From contig NZ_CP024621.1 in assembly GCF_009846525.1 (NCBI RefSeq), forward strand, positions 868,001 to 932,000: 64,000 bases of DNA, given 5' to 3'. Origin of the DNA: Halomonas meridiana (GTDB taxonomy: Bacteria; Pseudomonadota; Gammaproteobacteria; Pseudomonadales; Halomonadaceae). A model generated the notes under the pieces. That model was given only the letters and a program-made list of their open reading frames with translations, was not told the origin of the DNA and ran no database searches. Shown here in pieces: positions 28,998-38,141 of the stretch (the stretch's first letter is position 1; the number at the start of each line of letters is the position of its first letter). The translations under genes were made by a program, and so were the position numbers.

Positions 28998-29180
28998 GTG
29001 AAACAGCATAAGGTTCGCAATAACGCGCTAAAGGCACAATTACGTACGCCCATGTTCAAAATGCAGCAGCAAACGCCTAAGAAAGGCAAAGGCAGCTACT
29101 CTCGCAAAGGGCGTCATGCACAGAAGGGGTCGTCTTCGATCGGTGTTAGCGCCCTGAGAGGGCATCGCCAAGCCGCTTGA
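28998..29180 (+). CDS. arfA: Alternative ribosome-rescue factor A
   Basis: A 60-residue basic protein starting with GTG at 28998, six bases after CCAGGAG. The stretch KGKGSYSRKGRHAQKG (about 30-45) is the ArfA hallmark (E. coli KGKGSYMRKGKHGNRG), preceded by a helix NNALKAQLRTPMF like E. coli DNAIEALLHDPLF. ArfA recruits RF2 to ribosomes stalled on mRNAs without a stop codon. In E. coli the arfA message is itself cut or terminated before its stop. Here the stop codon lies in the loop of a strong hairpin, which fits the same control. Confidence 0.9.
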   Translation: MKQHKVRNNALKAQLRTPMFKMQQQTPKKGKGSYSRKGRHAQKGSSSIGVSALRGHRQAA

Positions 29181-29200
29181 ACCAGCGTTTTGGCGATGCC
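29161..29200 (+). promoter_or_regulatory. Hairpin enclosing the arfA stop codon
   Basis: GGCATCGCCAA (29161-29171) pairs exactly with TTGGCGATGCC (29190-29200); an inner CGCT/AGCG stem (29174-29177 with 29184-29187) closes a 6-base loop TGAACC in which TGA is the arfA stop. A hairpin across the 3' coding end is the known feature that makes E. coli arfA mRNA non-stop by RNase III cleavage or termination. Confidence 0.8.
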
Positions 29201-29256
29201 TTCCCCAGGCATCGCTGCAGGCAATTTGCCAGTCTGCAGACTCTCATCAGCTTTTG

Positions 29257-29280
29257 GCCGACCGCAAGGTCGGCTTTTTT
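29257..29280 (+). terminator. Rho-independent terminator after arfA
   Basis: GCCGACC (29257-29263), loop GCAA, GGTCGGC (29268-29274), then T6. It reads only in the plus direction and ends next to the stop of the convergent response regulator gene. Confidence 0.92.
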
Positions 29281-29283
29281 ATG

Positions 29284-29997
29284 TCAATTGGCCGCTTGCT
29301 CTACGGTAGAGATGCTGCACACTTCCATGCGGTAGCCCGATTGGTAGACGCTGCGAAGGCGTAGCCCGTGCCGACCGTCCAACTCTAACTTGCGGCGTAA
29401 ACGGCTGACATGGGTATCCACCGTGCGTGTCGAGACATCGCCTTTGATGCCCCAAACCAATTCCAGTAAATGAGCACGGCTCAACAGTTCACCCACTTTG
29501 GAAAAGAACAGCGTGGCCAGACGGTACTCGCGTTCGGTCAATTCAACGGCATGGCCATCGACGCAAATGGTGTGCTCATCGGTATTGATTGAGAAAGCGC
29601 TGGGGCAGGTGGCAGAGGGGCGGGGTGTGTCGTAACCGGCGCGGCGACCCAAGGCGCTGACGCGGGCGAGAAACTCTTTGGGGCGCAGCGGCTTCGCTAG
29701 AAAGTCATCGGCGCCTTGTTCCAGCGCTTTGACCACGTCGTCTTCCCCCTGGCTTGCGGTAATGAACAGAATGGGGCCACGCCAACCGTCGTTTTGTCGC
29801 AAGTGGCTGACCACGTCCATGCCGCAGCCATCCGGCAGGCGCCAGTCGATGATGAGGAAATCGAAGCGCTGCTCCTGCGTTGCGCGCCTTAATTCACTTG
29901 CCCTGCCAAAGAGCGAGACTCGATGCCCTGCAGAAAGCAGGCACTGCTCAATGAACGCTTGTTGGTCGAGATCATCTTCCAGCACGCCGATATGCAT
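29284..29997 (-). CDS. OmpR-family response regulator
   Basis: A 237-residue regulator. The receiver domain has the acidic pair EDD (7-9), phospho-acceptor Asp in LIIDWRLPDG (near 51), Thr/Ser in FITAS and Lys in FLAKPL (near 102). The C-terminal winged helix (about 135-228) has LTEREYRLATLFF and TRTVDTHVSRLRRKL. It lies divergent from a periplasmic protein and a hybrid kinase, its likely signalling partners. The ATG at 29997 has AGGTAACTCACC upstream. A CRP-like site sits 23 bases before the start. Confidence 0.88.
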   Translation of the reverse strand: MHIGVLEDDLDQQAFIEQCLLSAGHRVSLFGRASELRRATQEQRFDFLIIDWRLPDGCGMDVVSHLRQNDGWRGPILFITASQGEDDVVKALEQGADDFLAKPLRPKEFLARVSALGRRAGYDTPRPSATCPSAFSINTDEHTICVDGHAVELTEREYRLATLFFSKVGELLSRAHLLELVWGIKGDVSTRTVDTHVSRLRRKLELDGRHGLRLRSVYQSGYRMEVCSISTVEQAAN

Positions 29998-30019
29998 GGT
30001 GAGTTACCTATTTTTATCG

Positions 30020-30035
30020 TGTGATAAACCTCACA
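30020..30035. promoter_or_regulatory. CRP/Vfr-like site in the divergent promoter region
   Basis: TGTGA-TAAACC-TCACA carries both consensus CRP half-sites (TGTGA-N6-TCACA), extended by one matching pair to GTGTGA/TCACAC. It lies 23 bases upstream of the response-regulator ATG and 118 bases upstream of the periplasmic-protein gene, between the divergent genes. Confidence 0.6.
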
Positions 30036-30153
30036 CCAATGGGGATAGAACTCATGCCTTAATTCTAGTTTAGGTAGGGGTAGCGACACAAAGGTTTACA
30101 GTTAACGCTTAAGTCGTAGCGCTATAATTCGCCTACAACCTAGGAGGTGAAAA

Positions 30154-30660
30154 ATGGCTAAGCGTCTGATTAATAAAGCTCTTGTTTTCCTAGCCGGTGC
30201 GTTTTTCTTCAATGTGGCGCAGGCGCTCGAGGCGCCGACCGGCAGCGTCATTTTAGAAGTGACGGGCAACATTACTCACACCAATGTGGGTAACGAAGCG
30301 CATTTCGATAAAGCGATGCTAGAAGCGCTCACGCAGCGTACCACCGTCACTAGCACGCCGTGGCATGACGGCGTCGTGAGTTTTGAAGGGCCGCTGGGAA
30401 GAGCGTTATTAGACGCCGTGGGTGTTGAAGGGGAGCAGTTGAACGTCGTGGCGCTCAATGATTACTCCTCCACGGTACCGGTCAGTGATTTCTATGAACA
30501 TGACGTCATTTTGGCCATGCAGGCCGATGGACAGCCGCTGAGAATTCGTGATCACGGGCCGCTATTCATCATTTATCCCTTCGATGAAAACCCCTCGCTC
30601 TTGAACGAAGAGATCCTTACCCGCTCCGTGTGGCAGGTCAAGCGCATCGAGGTCGAGTAG
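30154..30660 (+). CDS. Periplasmic molybdopterin-domain-like (SUOX fold) protein without cysteine
   Basis: A 168-residue exported protein with a signal peptide (basic start, core ALVFLAGAFFFNVAQA, cleavage after AQA near 24). The mature part resembles the small oxidoreductase molybdopterin-binding domain proteins: ILEVTGNITHTN, VVSFEGPLGRALLDAVG, NDYSSTVPVSDF, PLFIIYPFDENP and WQVKRIEVE. It contains no cysteine, so the Mo-ligand Cys of true sulfite oxidase/YedY enzymes is missing, and a binding or sensing role is more likely than catalysis (inference). GGAGG lies before the ATG. The hybrid kinase begins 27 bases downstream. Confidence 0.72.
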   Translation: MAKRLINKALVFLAGAFFFNVAQALEAPTGSVILEVTGNITHTNVGNEAHFDKAMLEALTQRTTVTSTPWHDGVVSFEGPLGRALLDAVGVEGEQLNVVALNDYSSTVPVSDFYEHDVILAMQADGQPLRIRDHGPLFIIYPFDENPSLLNEEILTRSVWQVKRIEVE

Positions 30661-30687
30661 CGGGCGCAATATTGTTAGGTAAACGCC

Positions 30688-32934
30688 ATGCTACCCATTA
30701 TTAGGCACTACTTTTCGCGCCGTGTGAGGGTCGCTACGTTCTCAGCGATCCTCTTTTTTCTATCTGCCATCATTACGGGTGGCGTCATCTTCCAACGTCA
30801 GCACGCCATCGAAAATCGTCTGTTAGAAAACCTCGTGTGGACGGGGTATCAGTTTGATAGGGAAGTGCGCGAGTTTCATCTGACGCTGGTGGATAGCCAG
30901 CTGGGTCATATGAGTAGCGAGGATTTGCTGCTGCGCTTTGAAATATTGTTTAGCCGCAAGACGCTGTTTCAGCAGGGAGAGATCAATTTAGCGGTATCAA
31001 AGATCGAGGGTGTGAATGCGCTGGTAGAAAAGGCGGCCGCCGTGATTCATGACATCGACCATTTGATCGAGCCGCTATGGGACGATGCCAGCGCGCTAAA
31101 CGACGAACTCATTCGTCACGTCATGGAGCGCACGGTTCAACTACAGCAAATTACCGGCACCATCTTGATAGAGACCAACGCAAGCGTGGCGCGACTGCGC
31201 ACGCTTGAGCGCGAAAAGATGACGCAGCTCTACGGGTTGGCGTTGATCATTCTGCTCTCGCTGATGTTATCGGGCGGTCTATTGGTTCGCGCCCTGCTCA
31301 TCGAAGGAAAAGTGAGCCTTCGTAAAGCCCAGGCATTAGAGGTGAAGAGCCGAGAGCTGAAAGAGACGGCCAAGCGTGCTGAAATAGCCAGCCAAGCCAA
31401 GTCCCAGTTCATGGCCGTGATGAGCCATGAGATTCGCACACCGCTCAACGGGGTGGTAGGGATGGCCGATCTATTGAGTGACGAAGTGCACACGCCCAAG
31501 GCTCACGCCTACTTGTCAGCACTCAAACGCAGCGCTGAGAGCCTGCGCGCCGTGATCAACGATATTCTGGATTACACCAAGATAGAGAGCGGACGGCTTG
31601 ATCTGGACGCTCGTCCCTTTGACCTGCGCGAATGCATCGAGTCGCTCTGTACGGGCTATGTGCTGCAGGAAAAAAGCAAGCCGGTCGTGTTCAACTACTC
31701 CATCGACCCGTCGCTGCCTCGGTTCGTGGTGGGGGATATCGCTCGCCTACGTCAGGTGATGATGAATCTAATCAACAACGCGCTGAAATTCACCGAAGAG
31801 GGGTTTGTGAAGTTTCACGCCTCGCCAGGGGATGACCATCGACTGCTGTTCGAGGTGTACGACACGGGGTGCGGTATTGAGGCGGCAGATCAGGAGCGTC
31901 TCTTCTCCGCTTTTTCCCAGGTAGATACCTCGATTGCGCGGCGCCACGAAGGGACGGGCCTGGGGCTCGCCATCTGTAAGCGGCTCGTTCACGCCATGGA
32001 TGGTGAGATCGGTGTGACTAGCCAAGTAGGTTTGGGTAGCCGCTTCTGGTTTACGGTCGCGCTGCCGGAAACAGAAGGGATAGAGGTTTATCACCGCAGC
32101 GAGCAGCAAGCGGCGCTGGCAGATAACCACCATATCCTGATCGTGGAAGATAACCCCATCAACCAGACCGTCGCAAAAGTCATGTTGGAGCAGCTTGGGC
32201 AGCGGGTGACCATTGCCGATAACGGTCAGGCGGCGTTGGCGCAGCTTCAAGAAGAGTATGCGGCCATCGACCTCGTGTTGATGGATATGCAGATGCCGAT
32301 TCTGGATGGCCCTGACACCACGCTGCGCTGGCGGGCCTTTGAGGCTGCGAACGCGCTGCCCAGGCTGCCCATCGTCGCCATGACGGCAAACGTCATGCCC
32401 GAACACCGCGAGCGCTGCTTCGACAGCGGGATGGACGACATGATCAACAAGCCGTTCACCCGGGAAGAGCTGTATCAACTGATTAGTCGCTACGTCCCGA
32501 GCGCTGAGCTGCCCAAGGAAAGTGTCGAGTCAGGCGAGCGCTCCGCCAGCGAGCAGGGGAGTTTGCTACAGGATGCCGCGGACGTGCCGGAGGTGTTGGA
32601 TCGTAAGATTTGCGCTGAGCTGCAGGAGGCGTTCGACCCCACATCGCTCAATGCGCTGTTGAGCGCGTTCTTGACCCGGCTGGAGGAGCGTTTGATTCGC
32701 CTACGAGCGTGCTGGCTTTCGGGGGATAGTGAGTCCTTACGTAAGGAAGCGCACTCACTCAAAGGAGCGGCTGCCTCGCTAGGCTGTGCCGCCATTGCCG
32801 AGAAAGCCGCCATGCTGGAGAAGAGCGCCAGCCATGACAACGATACATCGGTGACGGGGTTGTTGGACGCGCTAGAAGCGCTGAAACTCACGACCGAGCA
32901 AGCGTTGTTGGCGCAAGGATTGTTGGCAGCTTGA
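30688..32934 (+). CDS. Hybrid sensor histidine kinase with receiver and Hpt domains
   Basis: A 748-residue inner-membrane kinase. TM1 is about 14-36, a mostly helical periplasmic region about 37-173, and TM2 about 174-197, followed by a coiled segment. The H-box is [14 protein letters not shown] (His near 247), then an ATPase domain with [23 protein letters not shown] and GTGLGLAI. A receiver domain has Asp near 533 (LVLMDMQMP). A C-terminal Hpt domain has [11 protein letters not shown] (His near 689). The layout is BvgS/ArcB-like and predicts a His-Asp-His relay to a separate regulator, most likely the OmpR or REC-EAL proteins beside it. It follows the periplasmic protein gene by 27 bases. 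Confidence 0.92.
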   Translation: MLPIIRHYFSRRVRVATFSAILFFLSAIITGGVIFQRQHAIENRLLENLVWTGYQFDREVREFHLTLVDSQLGHMSSEDLLLRFEILFSRKTLFQQGEINLAVSKIEGVNALVEKAAAVIHDIDHLIEPLWDDASALNDELIRHVMERTVQLQQITGTILIETNASVARLRTLEREKMTQLYGLALIILLSLMLSGGLLVRALLIEGKVSLRKAQALEVKSRELKETAKRAEIASQAKSQFMAVMSHEIRTPLNGVVGMADLLSDEVHTPKAHAYLSALKRSAESLRAVINDILDYTKIESGRLDLDARPFDLRECIESLCTGYVLQEKSKPVVFNYSIDPSLPRFVVGDIARLRQVMMNLINNALKFTEEGFVKFHASPGDDHRLLFEVYDTGCGIEAADQERLFSAFSQVDTSIARRHEGTGLGLAICKRLVHAMDGEIGVTSQVGLGSRFWFTVALPETEGIEVYHRSEQQAALADNHHILIVEDNPINQTVAKVMLEQLGQRVTIADNGQAALAQLQEEYAAIDLVLMDMQMPILDGPDTTLRWRAFEAANALPRLPIVAMTANVMPEHRERCFDSGMDDMINKPFTREELYQLISRYVPSAELPKESVESGERSASEQGSLLQDAADVPEVLDRKICAELQEAFDPTSLNALLSAFLTRLEERLIRLRACWLSGDSESLRKEAHSLKGAAASLGCAAIAEKAAMLEKSASHDNDTSVTGLLDALEALKLTTEQALLAQGLLAA

Positions 32935-32941
32935 GGCCATA

Positions 32942-32966
32942 CCAGCGCTACTCAGGGTAGCGCTGG
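32942..32966. terminator. Bidirectional hairpin terminator
   Basis: CCAGCGCTAC (32942-32951) and GTAGCGCTGG (32957-32966) form a 10-bp stem with a 5-base loop between the convergent kinase and REC-EAL genes. There is no long T-run. Confidence 0.65.
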
Positions 32967-32989
32967 GTGTTGTCGACCAGGGGCGGCGA

Positions 32990-34150
32990 TTAGGCTCGCT
33001 TGGCGATTGTCGTCTGATGACTGACCCACTCATCGAATAGCGCTGGCGAGAGAGGGCGAGAGATGAAATAGCCTTGTCCCACGGGGCAGCGCGCTTCGGC
33101 GAGCAGCGCCTGCTGCTCTGCGTTTTCGATCCCCTCCGCCACGACGCTCATCCCGAGACGCGCGCCTAACTCGACGATGGAGAGCGTAATCGCCTGGGCA
33201 CTAGGCTCACTATCGATGAGCGAGACGAAGCTTCGGTCGATTTTCAACTCATCGAACGGCAACCGGTAGAGTTGCGTCAATGAGGAGTAGCCCGTGCCAA
33301 AATCATCCAGCGCGAGCTTGCATCCCCGTTTTCGCAACTCGTCCAGGACGTGCCTGGCATAGCCCAAACACTCCACGCCGACGGATTCCGTCAACTCCAA
33401 CGTGACCTTGGTCATATCGATGGGGTACTTGCGACAGAGCGTATCGAACATCGACAGCATGTTTTCGGCTTTGATGAATTCGGCAGGTACGTTCACGGCG
33501 ATGCTCAGTGTCAGCCCCTGGGCGTCCCACTTGGCCAGCTGCGCAAAGGAGAGGTCTAGAATGTTCCAGGTCAGCGGTACCATCAGACCGCTTCGTTCGG
33601 CGAGAGGAATAAAGCTATCCGGATAGATCGTTCCGCGGGTAGGATCCTCCCAGCGTACCAGGGCCTCTGCGCCCACCACGGCACCGGTTGTTAGCGACAT
33701 CTTGGGTTGTAGCGCCAACGTGATATGTTGCTGCTTGATCGCCTGGGCCAGCTCGCCCACGGACGGCGGTTTCGGCGATGCCTCGATCTGTTCGATCACA
33801 TCGCTCAGGCCAGTCATGAGCTTGGCTTTGGGCAGAAATCCCAGCATCTTGAGCCCTTTGGCGTTGCCTTCGGCAATGGCGTGGGCGGCCGTTTCATCTG
33901 AGCAGCTACTGAGTAGCAGAATCGGCGTGTTGATCTTCAGGTCGTACAGATAGTCGAGAATATCCAGCCCGGTAAAGTCACCCAGGCCAAAATCAAGCAC
34001 GATCAAATGAGTGTTGAGTAGGGCAGGTTTACGCGCCAGCTCTCCCAAGCACCCGGCGGTGGCGACATCAAACCCATGCCGACTCAGCAACATTTTGCCG
34101 AGCAGTTGGATATCGACGTCATCATCAATCACTAACGCACTAGGCGGCAT
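32990..34150 (-). CDS. Response regulator with EAL domain (c-di-GMP phosphodiesterase)
   Basis: A 386-residue protein. An N-terminal receiver domain has VIDDDVD (near 9) and phospho-acceptor Asp in LIVLDFGLGD (near 55). The EAL domain (about 140-380) keeps the catalytic set: EALVRW, the ELTES glutamate, LDDFGTGYSSL, ELKIDRSFV, VVAEGIE and GQGYF. Degradation of c-di-GMP is therefore expected. It resembles VieA-type regulators without the DNA-binding domain. The ATG at 34150 follows AAGGA; the frame further upstream is not coding. It is convergent with the hybrid kinase. Confidence 0.88.
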   Translation of the reverse strand: MPPSALVIDDDVDIQLLGKMLLSRHGFDVATAGCLGELARKPALLNTHLIVLDFGLGDFTGLDILDYLYDLKINTPILLLSSCSDETAAHAIAEGNAKGLKMLGFLPKAKLMTGLSDVIEQIEASPKPPSVGELAQAIKQQHITLALQPKMSLTTGAVVGAEALVRWEDPTRGTIYPDSFIPLAERSGLMVPLTWNILDLSFAQLAKWDAQGLTLSIAVNVPAEFIKAENMLSMFDTLCRKYPIDMTKVTLELTESVGVECLGYARHVLDELRKRGCKLALDDFGTGYSSLTQLYRLPFDELKIDRSFVSLIDSEPSAQAITLSIVELGARLGMSVVAEGIENAEQQALLAEARCPVGQGYFISRPLSPALFDEWVSHQTTIAKRA

Positions 34151-34235
34151 GATGTGTCCTTTCATGTGAGTGCGCGGTGGCTTTGAATAGGAGTTATGAC
34201 TCACGCACCAAACGCATGGCCGGGATGGGCCATGC

Positions 34236-34272
34236 AAAAGCGCCTTCGGGTGCCAGGGGAGCCCGAAGACGC
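34236..34272 (-). terminator. Terminator of the chemoreceptor gene
   Basis: On the minus strand GCGTCTTCGGG and CCCGAAGGCGC (34262-34272 and 34240-34250) form an 11-bp stem with one G-U pair, followed by T4. It lies 44 bases after the chemoreceptor stop and upstream of the REC-EAL gene, so the two are probably transcribed separately. Confidence 0.75.
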
Positions 34273-34315
34273 AGAGAGTAATGAAATTAAACGAGTGGTT
34301 GGGTAGACGATATCA

Positions 34316-36001
34316 TCAGAAAGACTCCCATTCAGGGGTGGGCTGACGAACCAAAGTTTTAGGTAGCGTTGAGGCTAACTGTAGTGTGCTTTTCTTCGTT
34401 TGATCAAGCGATGTATGGCGTGCTGCATCAACGTTGGTGAGGCTATTGCTCAGTTTGAATGAACCCACCAAGGCGCTGAGCCGATCTGCCTGCTCGCGCA
34501 GTTCCGCAGCGGCAGCGCTGGACTCCTCCACCATCGACGCATTGTGCTGCGTCATGCTGTCGAGCTCGTTTACCGCGTCATTGACTTGACCAATGCCCAC
34601 GCTCTGCTCTTTCGCGCCTGCGCTGATCTCTGCCACCACGTCGGCGACGCGCTCGATACTTTGCATCATGCTGTGCAGCGTATCGCTGGCGGCTTTCACT
34701 TGGGAGACGCCCGAGTGGGTGCGTTCCGCCGAGGTACTGATCAGTTCAGAGATGCTCTTTGACGCGTCACTGGTACGGCTGGCGAGAATGCGCACTTCTT
34801 GTGCGACCACCGCAAAGCCCCGACCATGCTCTCCCGCTCTAGCCGCTTCCACTGAGGCGTTCAGTGCCAGAATATTGGTTTGAAAGGCAATGCTTTCAAT
34901 CATGGTCACGATCTCACCGATTTGGCTAGACGACTCGCTAATACTGCCCATGGTTTTCTGAACGTTCTGCATGGCGTTCAAACCTTGATGGGCGATGTCG
35001 CGGGTCGATAGTGCAAGCTGGTTGGCTTGTTGGGCAGATTCGGAGGCATTGTTTACCACCGCCGCAATTTGCTCCATGGAGGCAGAGGTTTGCTGCAAGT
35101 TGGCCGCGGCCTGTTCGGTGCGCGAGGCGAGCTCTTGGCTACCCTTGGCGATTTCAGTCGAGGCGTGTTGAAGGCTCACGGTGCTTCGGCTGACGGACTG
35201 TAGCGTGTCGTCGATGCGGTTGATGAAGGCATTGAACTGTTGGGCAAGCTCGCCAATTTCATCCCGGCGCTGGCTTTGAATGCGCGCGGTAAGGTCGCCT
35301 TCGCCCTCGGTGATGTCCTTGATGCGTGCCGTCACCTGGCGAATCGCCCGTGACATGGTGATGGGGCCTGCCAAGGCAATGAAGATAGCCACTAGGAAAA
35401 CAGCGACCGAGAACGTCCCTGTTATCCACTCCTGGCGTTTTACTTTTGCAACCGTTGCCGCTTCGGTATTACTCGCGACGTCTACGACGGCTTCACCAGC
35501 CGTGTTATAGAGTTCTCTTAGTGCATTAAAGGTCGTGAGTGATTCCTGCTTGTGTAATTGTAATGCTGAGTTTAAATCACCACGCTGGTGAGTATCGAAA
35601 ACCGCGTTAGATGTGGTTTTCCACTGATTAAATAAAGTGTCAAAAAGAGCAAGTTGTTCGAGTATGTGAGGCTGCTGTTGCATGATCTCTTTAAATCGAT
35701 GCATACCGTCTAACGCTTGTTGGGCATTCTCTTCGAACGTCGCTTTAAGCTCGGCAGACTCTCTACTGTCGGGGCTCACAAGGATGTACTCCGCTTCGGC
35801 AATACGGGCTTGATGCAGGTCACGGTCAGCATTGATCACGGCAGCAGTGGCTGGCCCGAACCGCTGGCTAAACTCCAACATGCGATGTTGAACGCTATTT
35901 ACCAGAAGCAAGTCGACAATAAAAATAATCAATAACGCCAGCGCAACGCTAATAAAAGCGACAGAGTATTTAACGCTGATGGAGTGTAGGCGGTTGTTCA
36001 T
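34316..36001 (-). CDS. Methyl-accepting chemotaxis protein
   Basis: A 561-residue chemoreceptor. TM1 (about 14-35), a periplasmic four-helix bundle-type sensor (about 36-190), TM2 (near 195-215), a HAMP domain, and a signalling hairpin with the tip [20 protein letters not shown] and [18 protein letters not shown]. The C-terminus ends PEWESF, a CheR/CheB-tether type pentapeptide. The ligand is unknown. The ATG at 36001 has CGAGG upstream; an open frame extends 18 codons further without receptor features. Confidence 0.92.
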   Translation of the reverse strand: MNNRLHSISVKYSVAFISVALALLIIFIVDLLLVNSVQHRMLEFSQRFGPATAAVINADRDLHQARIAEAEYILVSPDSRESAELKATFEENAQQALDGMHRFKEIMQQQPHILEQLALFDTLFNQWKTTSNAVFDTHQRGDLNSALQLHKQESLTTFNALRELYNTAGEAVVDVASNTEAATVAKVKRQEWITGTFSVAVFLVAIFIALAGPITMSRAIRQVTARIKDITEGEGDLTARIQSQRRDEIGELAQQFNAFINRIDDTLQSVSRSTVSLQHASTEIAKGSQELASRTEQAAANLQQTSASMEQIAAVVNNASESAQQANQLALSTRDIAHQGLNAMQNVQKTMGSISESSSQIGEIVTMIESIAFQTNILALNASVEAARAGEHGRGFAVVAQEVRILASRTSDASKSISELISTSAERTHSGVSQVKAASDTLHSMMQSIERVADVVAEISAGAKEQSVGIGQVNDAVNELDSMTQHNASMVEESSAAAAELREQADRLSALVGSFKLSNSLTNVDAARHTSLDQTKKSTLQLASTLPKTLVRQPTPEWESF

Positions 36002-36171
36002 TTTCGTTGCCTCGAAAAATGAGCCATGGGATATGTTGTAAAGTAAACGAGGCAATGATGTCAGTCGATAGTGCGAGGGGAAATGTCACTTTTCTTCACG
36101 TTGTAAGAGTCTCTGGCTAATAATGAATAATGAGCCTTAACGTGCTTTTCGATAGCAGCTTAACTAACCAC

Positions 36172-38019
36172 TTATCGATACCCCTCTGCCTGCAAATGAA
36201 ACAGCGACGCATAGCGTCCGTTGGCGTCGAGCAGCGTGTCATGGGTGCCGCGTTCGATGATGCGCCCTTGGTCGATGACGATAATTTGGTCGGCGCTGCG
36301 GACGGTCGAGAAACGGTGGGAGATCAGAATCGTCATCTTGTCGTGGCTGTGATCACGAAAGCGGGCAAAGACATCCGCCTCTGCGGCCGCATCCATGGCG
36401 GCGGTAGGCTCGTCTAGCACTAAGATATCGGCATCTTTACGCATATAGGCGCGGGAGAGCGCCACTTTCTGCCACTGGCCGCCGGAGAGCTCTTGGCCGT
36501 TTTTAAACCAGCGCCCTAGCTGGGTTTGGTAGCCGTCGGGCATGCGCTTGATAAAGCTATCGGCCAGCCCGTCTTTTGCCGCTTGCTTCCAACGCTGCTG
36601 ATCATCGAAGGCCGTGGTATCGCCCACCCCAAGATTTTCACCTACGGTGAGCTGGTAGCGTACAAAGTCTTGGAAGATAACGCCCACACGTGCTCTTAAT
36701 GCTTGAGTATCCCAATCGTTAAGGTCACTGCCATCCAGCAAAATTCTCCCTTGAGTGGGTCGGTAGAGCCGCGTTAAGAGCTTAATTAAGGTGGTTTTGC
36801 CTGAGCCGTTTCCACCCACCAGGGCTAAGCTGCTACCGGGCACAATGTGTAGCGAAATATCGTGCAGCACCTCACGGCCGCCGGGATACGCAAAGCTCAC
36901 CTGCTCGAAACGTAGCCCGTCGTTGGGTGCCGCTCCTTGGGTTAAATGGCCAGCGTCGGCTTCGGTGGGCTGTTCCAGGTATTCATATAAGTTGGAGAGG
37001 TAGAGATTATCTTCATACATGCCGCTCACGGCTGTCAGACTGGCAGATAGCGCACTTTGCCCCTGCTTAAATACCATTAAGTACATGGTCATTTGGCCTA
37101 GCGTGAGGGCTCCTGCCACGGTTTCCACCACGACCCAGCCATAGGCAGCATAGAAAGTGAGCGTGCCCAGTAGTCCTAGAATAAACCCCCAGCTCTCCCG
37201 GCGTAGGGTCAGGCGGCGGTCTTCGGCAAATAGCTGGTGGAAAATAGCCCGGTAGCGCTGAAGAAAGCGCTGCTCTAAGCCAAATAGTTTGACCTCTTTA
37301 ATGCTGTCTTCACGGGCCAGTACGGTTTCCAGGTACATCTGCATGCGGGTTTGCGGCGAGCGCCAGCGAAATAGCTGGAAGGCATCGCCGGAGAATTTCG
37401 CTTCCGAAAGAAACACTGGCAGGGCTCCCACTACCAAGATCAGCAGCGCCCAGGGAGAAAACTGCACCAGTAGGAAGGCAAAGCTGCCGAGGGAAATGGC
37501 GTTCTGCAGCAGCCCAAAGGTTTTATTGACCAGCGCCAGTGGGCGAGTTGAGGCTTCTCGTCTAGCACGGGTGAGCTGGTCATAAAGCTCTGAATCCTCG
37601 AATTGGCTCAGCGACAGCGTGCCCGCTTTTTCCAAAATCATCACGTTCACTTTCTGCCCGAGCAGCGCTCTTAACAGTGACTGCTGGGCCGAGAGGCCAC
37701 GCTGGGCTAACGCCATCAGGGCAATGATGCCGCCTTCCAACGCCACTAACCCCAGCACTGGAGTGAGCGTTGCCCATAAGTCAGGGTTGCTCGCTGTCTC
37801 ATAGCTTTCCATCGCCGCCAGCACGCCATCGACAATCAACTGGCCCACATAAGCCGCCACAGCGGGCAGCACGCCAGCCACCAGCGTGCAAAGCGCCAAG
37901 CCCAGCATCATCCAGCGGGAGGTGTCCCATACCAGTGCCAGCGCACGGCGGCTATAGCGAAACACGCTAAAGAAGCCGCTAAACGGAGAGGGGGAAGGTG
38001 AGGAAGGAGACGGCATCAT
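36172..38019 (-). CDS. ABC transporter, fused membrane and ATPase domains
   Basis: A 615-residue exporter-type half-transporter. Six helices lie within about 30-330. The ATPase has Walker A GGNGSGKTT (near 411), Q-loop VIFQDFVRYQLTVGENL, signature LSGGQWQK (near 516) and Walker B ILVLDEPTAAMD (near 540), then ISHRF. The short Ser/Pro-rich start (MMPSPSSPSPSPF) is unusual. The family includes lipid, drug and peptide exporters; the substrate is not readable. It is followed upstream on the same strand by the gamma-glutamyltransferase gene across 122 bases with a hairpin. Confidence 0.83.
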   Translation of the reverse strand: MMPSPSSPSPSPFSGFFSVFRYSRRALALVWDTSRWMMLGLALCTLVAGVLPAVAAYVGQLIVDGVLAAMESYETASNPDLWATLTPVLGLVALEGGIIALMALAQRGLSAQQSLLRALLGQKVNVMILEKAGTLSLSQFEDSELYDQLTRARREASTRPLALVNKTFGLLQNAISLGSFAFLLVQFSPWALLILVVGALPVFLSEAKFSGDAFQLFRWRSPQTRMQMYLETVLAREDSIKEVKLFGLEQRFLQRYRAIFHQLFAEDRRLTLRRESWGFILGLLGTLTFYAAYGWVVVETVAGALTLGQMTMYLMVFKQGQSALSASLTAVSGMYEDNLYLSNLYEYLEQPTEADAGHLTQGAAPNDGLRFEQVSFAYPGGREVLHDISLHIVPGSSLALVGGNGSGKTTLIKLLTRLYRPTQGRILLDGSDLNDWDTQALRARVGVIFQDFVRYQLTVGENLGVGDTTAFDDQQRWKQAAKDGLADSFIKRMPDGYQTQLGRWFKNGQELSGGQWQKVALSRAYMRKDADILVLDEPTAAMDAAAEADVFARFRDHSHDKMTILISHRFSTVRSADQIIVIDQGRIIERGTHDTLLDANGRYASLFHLQAEGYR

Positions 38020-38098
38020 GGCGTTAGCAACATCGAAAAGTAAGGAGCACCAGCATCAGTAGGCCGCCATGATGCGGTGCTTTGGCGTTGATAGCCAG

Positions 38099-38124
38099 CC
38101 TGCTGCCCCTAAGAGGGCAGCAGG
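38099..38124. terminator. Hairpin between gamma-glutamyltransferase and ABC transporter genes
   Basis: CCTGCTGCCC (38099-38108) and GGGCAGCAGG (38115-38124) form a 10-bp stem with a 6-base loop, 18 bases after the gamma-glutamyltransferase stop on the minus strand. No T-run follows. Confidence 0.6.
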
Positions 38125-38141
38125 TGATGGTGTGAAAAGCG

